The notes under the pieces: generated by a model
The model's database searches: none
Seen by the model: the letters and a program-made list of their open reading frames with translations, nothing else
Told to the model about the DNA's origin: nothing
Made by a program: the position numbers and the translations under genes
NCBI GenBank assembly: GCA_018713425.1
Contig: DVOT01000257.1
Coordinates: 1 to 11,346 of the forward strand
Origin: Alectryocaccomicrobium faecavium
GTDB taxonomy: Bacteria > Bacillota > Clostridia > Christensenellales > Aristaeellaceae
Reading direction: 5' to 3'
DNA: 11,346 bases
Shown: one piece after another, positions 6,712 through 11,346 of the stretch
Position numbering within the stretch: position 1 is the stretch's first letter
Layout of the letters: the number at the start of each line of letters is the position of its first letter

Positions 6712-6975
6712 TCACTCTTCTCCTTCATCTGTAAGCAGCGCTTCCATGGCGTCCATGGCGGCCGCTTCGTCTTCCCCATCCGCCACGATGGTAATGGCAT
6801 TGCCGCACCCCAGGCCGAGCGACAGCACAGCCATCAGCGATTTCATGCTGATTTGCCCGCTGGGTGTCACGCATTCCAGGCGGCAGGCGCACGATTGCGC
6901 GTGCCGCACGACGCGCGCGGCCACGCGGGGCGAAAGCCCCTCCGCCGGGCGGATGATCAACGTCTTTTTAAGCAT
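6712..6975 (-). CDS. HPr/Crh-like protein lacking the active-site histidine
   Basis: An 87-residue HPr-fold protein, the usual length. The phosphotransfer loop, normally GLHARPAA, reads GLSPRVAA (13-20), so His15 is Ser and Pro18 is Val, while Arg17 remains. The HPr-kinase site is intact: KSLM at 45-48, with Ser46 in register, followed by the LGLGCGNAITI segment and GEDE. This is the pattern of Crh (Gln15, Ser46 in Bacillus), which cannot carry PTS phosphate but, when phosphorylated at Ser46, acts as a CcpA co-repressor. A regulatory rather than sugar-transport role is inferred. The gene sits immediately after whiA, as crh does in Bacillus. The start at 6975 has GGAGG 6 bases upstream and overlaps the 3' end of whiA by 8 bases; a 10-residue upstream extension is not HPr-like. 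The cluster Cys29, Cys31, Cys35 is an oddity. Confidence 0.88.
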   Translation of the reverse strand: MLKKTLIIRPAEGLSPRVAARVVRHAQSCACRLECVTPSGQISMKSLMAVLSLGLGCGNAITIVADGEDEAAAMDAMEALLTDEGEE

Positions 6976-7903
6976 GCTCTCCCTCCCCGCCGAGCTTTTC
7001 GGCAATGTCCATCAAGCGGCGCATGCGGCTGTTCACGCTGGATTTGCCCAGCGGCGGATCCAGCAGCGCGCCCAGTTCGGAAAGGGGCGCGTTGGGGTTG
7101 TCCAGCCGCGCCTGCGCCAGCTCCATCAGCGGCGGCGTGAGCGAGGCCAGGCCCACGGCGTTTTGGATCGCCTCAATGGCGCGCACCTGCTTTTCCGAAG
7201 CGTTCAGCGCGCGCACGATGTTGCTCGCGTCGCAATTGAGCTGGCGGTGAATGGCGTTGGAAAGATTTTTCACAGCGCCCGTGGATTGCAACTTGAGCAT
7301 GGCGCCCGGCGCGCCCAAAAACGTGAGCGCATCGCCCACCGCGTCCATCCCGTTTAAGTATACCACAAATTGGCCGCGTCTGCCTACCCCTTTTGCGGGA
7401 AAAGAGGCGCTTTTGAGCAAATTGCCCACGAAATCCGCCATTGTCTGTTCGCGCAGCGAAAATTCCAGCCGGTATTCGCTGTGCGGATCCGCCACGTATC
7501 CGGTGAGCAGGAAGGCCGCGCGCAGGGCCGCGCACGCGCAACATTCGTTTTCCAGGGCCGGTTGACGGCGCACGCCCAGCAGGCTGTCCGGATCCTTCAG
7601 GCCCAGGGGTTCCAACATATCCTTTGCGTCAAAGCGCAGTTCATAGCGCGTGGCGCGGCTGAGCCGCTCGGTTTTGGCCGCGCGCAATTCGCCCAGCACG
7701 CCATAGCGCGCCTTGGCCAGCTCGAAAAAGCGCCGCACCACCGAGGCTCGGCTGGATTGCACCGCGAGCCGCACACCCCCGCTGCCCGTGAAACTTACGC
7801 CGCCCGTGGCCAGAATGGCCATGCCCAGGGCCGCCCGGTCGCAGCAGGCGCGCTCGCCCAGGTGCGCGATCATTTCCGCGCGCACATCCTCCTGAAACGA
7901 CAT
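6968..7903 (-). CDS. whiA: DNA-binding protein WhiA
   Basis: The 311-residue WhiA has the two-part layout of the family. An N-terminal homing-endonuclease (LAGLIDADG)-like region covers about 1-215 and includes the conserved AAFLLTGYVADPHSEYRLEF stretch (129-148) and the KGVGRRGQFVVYL segment. A C-terminal helix-turn-helix domain covers about 225-300 and includes NLSNAIHRQLNCDASNIVRAL before it and LSELGALLDPPLGKSSVNSR (274-293) within it. In Bacillota WhiA influences chromosome segregation, cell division and growth; in actinomycetes it controls sporulation septation. GGAGG lies 5 bases before the ATG, and the murB stop (7916-7914) overlaps the upstream edge of that site. In many Bacillota rapZ and yvcK come between murB-side genes and whiA, but here they are missing. 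Confidence 0.96.
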   Translation of the reverse strand: MSFQEDVRAEMIAHLGERACCDRAALGMAILATGGVSFTGSGGVRLAVQSSRASVVRRFFELAKARYGVLGELRAAKTERLSRATRYELRFDAKDMLEPLGLKDPDSLLGVRRQPALENECCACAALRAAFLLTGYVADPHSEYRLEFSLREQTMADFVGNLLKSASFPAKGVGRRGQFVVYLNGMDAVGDALTFLGAPGAMLKLQSTGAVKNLSNAIHRQLNCDASNIVRALNASEKQVRAIEAIQNAVGLASLTPPLMELAQARLDNPNAPLSELGALLDPPLGKSSVNSRMRRLMDIAEKLGGEGEHA

Positions 7904-7913
7904 ACCAGCCTCC

Positions 7914-8753
7914 TCACACCACGCGGATTTCCAGTTCCAGCTCCACGCCGTATTTTTCGCGCACCCGCGCGCGAATGGTTTCCACCAACGCGAGCACGTC
8001 CGCGGCGGTTGCGCCGCCGGTGTTCACGATAAAACCCGCGTGCTTTTCGCTCACCTGCGCGCCGCCCACGCGCAATCCTTTCAGGCCCGCGCCCTCAATC
8101 AGTGCGCCCGCAAAATGCCCCTCCGGCCGCTTGAATACGCTGCCGGCGCTGGGCAGGGAGAGCGGCTGCTTTTCGCGCCGCCGCTGGGCAAAATCCGCCA
8201 TGCGCGCGGCGATGGCGGCGGGATCGTCTCTATGCAAGCGAAACCGCGCGCCCGCGACCACCAGCTTTTGGGCGAGCGGCAGGCTGGTGCGGTAGCCAAA
8301 CTCCATGGCTTCGCGCGGGAAAACGGCGATTTTGCCGTCCATGGCCACGCGCGCCTCTTCCAGCACATCGCTAATTTGCCCGCCATAAGCGCCCGCGTTC
8401 ATCGCCACCGCGCCGCCCACGCTGCCGGGGATGCCCGCCGCGAATTCCAGCCCGGCAAGCCCCGCGCGCATGGCCTGCTGCGCTAGATGCGAAAGCCGCG
8501 CGCCCGCCTGCGCGAAAATGGTTTCTCCCTCGATTTCGATGCGCGCAAAGTCCTTGCCCAGCAGCACAGTAAGCCCTGCGACGCCCGCGTCGCGCACCAG
8601 CAAATTGCTGCCTGCGCCCAGCACCAGCGCCGGCGCGCGCGCGAGCAACGCGAGCAGTTCTTCCTCGCTCTCCGGCGCGGCGAGTTCTTCCGCCGGCCCA
8701 CCGATCTGGAAGGTGGTGTGCGCCCTCAGCGGCTCATTCATCCATAAACGCAT
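7914..8753 (-). CDS. murB: UDP-N-acetylenolpyruvoylglucosamine reductase MurB
   Basis: MurB reduces UDP-GlcNAc-enolpyruvate to UDP-MurNAc with NADPH and FAD, the second committed step of peptidoglycan precursor synthesis in the cytoplasm. Visible motifs are HTTFQIGGPAEEL (12-24), the FAD-binding VLGAGSNLLVRD (44-55) and GIPGSVGGAVAMNAGAYGG (107-125). The FGYRTS segment with Arg155, the catalytic Ser205 in PSAGSVFKRP, NTGGATAADV (244-253) and a C-terminal Glu in LELEIRV follow. The chain of 279 residues fits the shorter type II MurB proteins. The start at 8753 is chosen because GGGAG (8765-8761) lies 7 bases upstream. An internal ATG at 8741 would also give a plausible N-terminus but has a poorer site. 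The gene overlaps the end of the DHHW gene by 20 bases, and whiA follows after a short gap. Confidence 0.95.
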   Translation of the reverse strand: MRLWMNEPLRAHTTFQIGGPAEELAAPESEEELLALLARAPALVLGAGSNLLVRDAGVAGLTVLLGKDFARIEIEGETIFAQAGARLSHLAQQAMRAGLAGLEFAAGIPGSVGGAVAMNAGAYGGQISDVLEEARVAMDGKIAVFPREAMEFGYRTSLPLAQKLVVAGARFRLHRDDPAAIAARMADFAQRRREKQPLSLPSAGSVFKRPEGHFAGALIEGAGLKGLRVGGAQVSEKHAGFIVNTGGATAADVLALVETIRARVREKYGVELELEIRVV

Positions 8754-9936
8754 AATTCTTCTCCCGCAGCATGTCCTGGCAATACACCACCACCACCGCG
8801 TCGGGCTGGTATTGCTCCACATATTCCTCCGCCGAGAGGGTGGTTTTGCGCTGGTCGGTGGCGAGCAATTCGCCCACCGCGTTCGAAAGGAACGCGGCCA
8901 CCGGCGTGCCAAACGAGTCCTTCATCACCAGCACGCGGCTTTGCGGAGCGGAATCGTTTTCGTATTCCGATTCCCAGGCGTGCGGGCCATAGGCATAATA
9001 GCAATTGGTGGAATAGCCTTCCTCATTGCGGCGCATGGCGTCCTCCGTGCGCATCACGGACTCGCTGAACGGGCCCTCATGCACTTCTTCCTCCTCCCCT
9101 TCCCGGTGCGTGACCTTTATATATGAAGGAAATTCCGGGATCAGAAGCGTGAAATCCTCCGGCGCGATATTTTTTACGCCGATGCGCTGGCCCAACCGGC
9201 CAAAGAAGATATCCTCTTCCACAATTTTTTCGTACGCGTCCGCCGCCAGCACATCTTCATCGGCGGAAACGCCGTTTTCGTTCAGCCAGGCGCCTACCTG
9301 CTCCGCCGCTTCCCGCGCGGCCACCGGCGTCCAGTGGAAGTCCGTGTAGAAAATGATGTCCTCCAGCGGATAATCGCGCAGGAATTCGCGGCTGTCCAGC
9401 ACGTCCACGCCGCCTTCGCGCAGGATGGACAGGGCCTTGTCCGCCGCCTCGTTGTTATAATCGATGGCGCCCACGGGCAAGAGGTCTTTGTCGTCGCCAT
9501 ACAGAGAAGTGTGCGCGTATACGAATACCATGGGGATGCCCTGCTCCTCGCAATAGGCGTTGAGCTCCACCAGGTCGTACACGGTTTCGGAAAGCTCGGT
9601 ATCCTCCCGCAGTTCATACAGTTGCCCGCCTTTGAGCTTCACCATGGTGGAATCGCCAAAGAAGAGCATCTGCTTGCCGATGGCGTATTGCATGGAGGCG
9701 TTGAGCTGCTGAAAAGCCTCTTTTTTGTAAAACACATTGCCCAGGCTATCCTCAAACGCGGAGATGCGCGCGCTGATGTTGTCGAAAACCGTGGCATTCG
9801 AGGGCAGGTAGTTCGCATAGCGCCGGAACACCGCGTAGCCAAATTCGCGCAGGTTGGGCGCGAACGTCATCACGCACAAAAACAGCACGCAGGCGCAAAA
9901 CAGCGCGGCGAGCACGCGTGTAACCCATTTTCTCAT
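8734..9936 (-). CDS. AlgX/AlgJ-like DHHW (SGNH-type) protein, partner of the MBOAT acyltransferase
   Basis: The 400-residue protein has one N-terminal membrane segment (about 8-25) and a long extracytoplasmic domain. It carries the DxHW signature TDFHWTP (198-204; Asp199, His201) and a candidate nucleophile Ser341 in LVMKDSFGTP (336-345). This Asp-His...Ser arrangement matches the catalytic triad of AlgX/AlgJ, which handle acetyl groups during exopolysaccharide O-acetylation. FFGDST at 92-97 is a further conserved-looking SGNH-like segment. By analogy it would accept or transfer acyl groups passed across the membrane by the MBOAT protein encoded just upstream. The acceptor polymer is unknown. 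GGAGG lies about 10 bases before the ATG and the MBOAT stop codon abuts that site, so the two are coupled. The 3' end overlaps murB by 20 bases. An acidic run EEEEVHEG (281-288) is unusual. Confidence 0.85.
   Translation of the reverse strand: MRKWVTRVLAALFCACVLFLCVMTFAPNLREFGYAVFRRYANYLPSNATVFDNISARISAFEDSLGNVFYKKEAFQQLNASMQYAIGKQMLFFGDSTMVKLKGGQLYELREDTELSETVYDLVELNAYCEEQGIPMVFVYAHTSLYGDDKDLLPVGAIDYNNEAADKALSILREGGVDVLDSREFLRDYPLEDIIFYTDFHWTPVAAREAAEQVGAWLNENGVSADEDVLAADAYEKIVEEDIFFGRLGQRIGVKNIAPEDFTLLIPEFPSYIKVTHREGEEEEVHEGPFSESVMRTEDAMRRNEEGYSTNCYYAYGPHAWESEYENDSAPQSRVLVMKDSFGTPVAAFLSNAVGELLATDQRKTTLSAEEYVEQYQPDAVVVVYCQDMLREKNYAFMDE
8751..8765 (-). promoter_or_regulatory. Ribosome binding site deciding the murB start
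   Basis: GGGAG at 8765-8761 on the minus strand lies inside the last codons of the DHHW gene, 7 bases before ATG 8753-8751. The next in-frame ATG, at 8741, has only a weak GGA before it. The longer start therefore overlaps the upstream gene by 20 bases. Confidence 0.6.
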
Positions 9937-9951
9937 CCTTCGTTCGCCTCC

Positions 9952-11313
9952 CTAAAAATTGAAATAGATGAAGGGGTTGTAGCTGCCCATCACCACGTAG
10001 GTGATGGCCACAAAGCCCGCCGCCGCCAGGCCCACGCCGCGCACCGCGTCGGGAATGCGCTTGGGCACGGGCAGGCAGCACAGCACACCTGCCACCAGGA
10101 ACGCGCCATATTCGCGCAGGAACATGCGGGCCGTATCATCAAAAATCGCCGAGCCATCCAGCCCGAACATGGAGCGGTACAAATCCAGCGCGTGCGGGAT
10201 GCTGTCCGCCCGGCTGACCACCGAGGCGATCATCACCACCAGGAACACATACAGGTGGCCAATGCGGTGCTTTTCCAGCCACTTGCCCGCGCCGGAGAAG
10301 CGCTCAAACGCCTGCAGCACGAAAAAGAGAAAACCCCAGACCAGATAGGTCCACTGCGCGCCGTGCCAAAAGCCGGTGAGCACCCACACCACGCCCATGT
10401 TGAACAGCAGCCGCCCCTTGGAAACCCGGCTGCCGCCCAGCGGAAAATACAGATAATCGCGGAACCACGAGGTGAGCGAGATGTGCCAGCGCTTCCAGAA
10501 GCCCGCGATGGAGCGCGCGATGAACGGCAGGTTGAAGTTTTCCAGCAAATGGAAGCCAAACATGCGCGCAAGGCCGATGGCCATGTCCGAATAGCCGGAA
10601 AAATCGAAATAGAGCTGGAGCATATAAGAGGCGGCCGCCAGCCACGTGCCCACCAGCGAAAGCTCGGTGGTTTGCATGGCAAAAGCCGTGTCCGCCAAAG
10701 CCGCCAGGTTGTTGGCCAAGAGCACCTTTTTGGCCAGACCCACGATAAAGCGGCGGATGCCCTCGCAAAAATCGTCCAGCGTTTCCCGGCGGGTGGTGAT
10801 CTGGTCGTCAAACGTTTGGTAGCGCACGATGGGCCCAGCGATCAGCTGCGGAAAGAACGATATGTACAGGCACACGTTCATCAGACTCTTCTGCACCCGG
10901 CCATCGCCGCGGTATACGTCGATGATGTAAGAAATGGCCTGGAACGTGAAGAACGATATGCCAATGGGCAAAACGATCTGCGGCACCGGCAACGAAAGGT
11001 GGAAGATCCAGTTCACGTTTTCCATCAAAAAACCCAGGTACTTGAAGACCGCGAGCAGGCCCAGGTCGCACACCAGGCCCACCACCAGCCAGGCCTTTTT
11101 GTGCTCTCCCGCGCCGATGCGCAAGGCGATGAACCAGTTGATGACGATGGAAAGCAGCATCACCAACACAAACCAGGGCTCGCCCCAGGCATAAAAAAAC
11201 AGGCTCACGAGGGTTAAAAACACATTCCTGGCCGTGCGGGAGCGCAAAAGGTAATATACGATCGCCACGCACGGCAAAAACGCAAACAAAAAGGATGCGC
11301 TGGAAAAAATCAT
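9952..11313 (-). CDS. MBOAT family O-acyltransferase (AlgI-like)
   Basis: A 453-residue multipass membrane protein of the AlgI type of membrane-bound O-acyltransferases. It begins MIFSSASFLFAFLP, the usual family start, and has many hydrophobic segments throughout. Diagnostic motifs are PIGISFFTFQAISYIID (116-132), FFPQLIAGPIVRY (153-165), LYFDFSGYSDMAIG (234-247), FWKRWHISLTSWFRDYLYFP (272-291; His277) and LTGFWHGAQWTYLVWG (312-327), where His317 is the expected catalytic histidine. Such proteins move an acyl group, usually acetyl, from a cytoplasmic donor across the membrane for O-acylation of cell-surface polysaccharides. The SGNH/DHHW gene follows immediately, as in alginate and related acetylation loci. 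GGAG lies 9 bases before the ATG at 11313. Only 33 bases of upstream sequence are available, so a promoter cannot be judged. It may be the first gene of the operon or continue one from outside. Confidence 0.93.
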   Translation of the reverse strand: MIFSSASFLFAFLPCVAIVYYLLRSRTARNVFLTLVSLFFYAWGEPWFVLVMLLSIVINWFIALRIGAGEHKKAWLVVGLVCDLGLLAVFKYLGFLMENVNWIFHLSLPVPQIVLPIGISFFTFQAISYIIDVYRGDGRVQKSLMNVCLYISFFPQLIAGPIVRYQTFDDQITTRRETLDDFCEGIRRFIVGLAKKVLLANNLAALADTAFAMQTTELSLVGTWLAAASYMLQLYFDFSGYSDMAIGLARMFGFHLLENFNLPFIARSIAGFWKRWHISLTSWFRDYLYFPLGGSRVSKGRLLFNMGVVWVLTGFWHGAQWTYLVWGFLFFVLQAFERFSGAGKWLEKHRIGHLYVFLVVMIASVVSRADSIPHALDLYRSMFGLDGSAIFDDTARMFLREYGAFLVAGVLCCLPVPKRIPDAVRGVGLAAAGFVAITYVVMGSYNPFIYFNF

Positions 11314-11346
11314 GCGGTTGTTCTCCTTCCAAAGTATGCTTAGCGG

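Noticed and set aside
6927..6940. A small GGGGC-GAAA-GCCCC hairpin within the HPr-like gene
   Set aside because: Only five pairs, internal to codons 13-17 in GC-rich sequence and without supporting context, so it is probably chance.
8754..8912. An upstream extension of murB to position 8912
   Set aside because: It lies wholly inside the DHHW gene, is Arg/Trp-rich and unlike MurB, and the GGGAG site points to the start at 8753.
9334..11217. A 627-codon open frame on the plus strand, opposite the MBOAT and DHHW genes
   Set aside because: Its composition is Gln/His/Arg-rich with no recognisable domain, it has no ribosome binding site, and the opposite strand holds two genes with full family motifs. 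Long antisense frames are common in GC-rich DNA.

Overview
The window is a compact stretch of a GC-rich bacterial chromosome in which every gene I can support lies on the minus strand, so transcription runs from high to low coordinates. The likely host is a member of the Bacillota (Clostridia-like, possibly a gut anaerobe). The reasons are whiA followed directly by an HPr-like protein that keeps the regulatory Ser46, very strong GGAGG ribosome binding sites with short spacing, and an MBOAT/DHHW acyltransferase pair beside murB. No mobile elements, CRISPR arrays, tRNA or rRNA genes were seen.

In transcription order, 11313 down to 2333 looks like one tightly packed operon of ten genes: MBOAT O-acyltransferase (9952-11313), AlgX/AlgJ-like DHHW protein (8734-9936), murB (7914-8753), whiA (6968-7903), an HPr/Crh-like protein with Ser in place of the active-site His (6712-6975), a DUF4091/GH123-like protein (5125-6708), ybaB (4761-5105), recR (4160-4756), trxB (3241-4140) and a secreted TraB/GumN-family protein (2333-3244). 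Genes overlap or are separated by at most about 20 bases, and stop codons repeatedly overlap the next ribosome binding site or start. A 51-base hairpin (2248-2298) separates this group from an AI-2E-family membrane protein (1082-2233), which ends in a clear intrinsic terminator (1037-1078). After that comes a ROK-family regulator, cut by the left window edge (1-908), with its own extended -10 promoter and a perfect inverted repeat over its -35 element.

Functionally the run mixes four themes. The first is envelope polymer synthesis and O-acylation (MBOAT, DHHW, murB). The second is growth and carbon-status control (whiA and the Crh-like protein). The third is DNA repair and nucleoid proteins (ybaB, recR). 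The fourth is redox and unknown functions (trxB, TraB/GumN), with a probable glycosidase inserted in the middle. Two familiar gene neighbourhoods appear in reduced form: murB-rapZ-yvcK-whiA-HPr lacks rapZ and yvcK, and dnaX-ybaB-recR lacks dnaX.

Nothing here is clearly a new defence or mobile system. The points most worth checking are the His-less HPr paralogue, the long hairpin abutting the AI-2E ribosome binding site, the ROK operator, and the orphan GH123-like enzyme joined to ybaB-recR.
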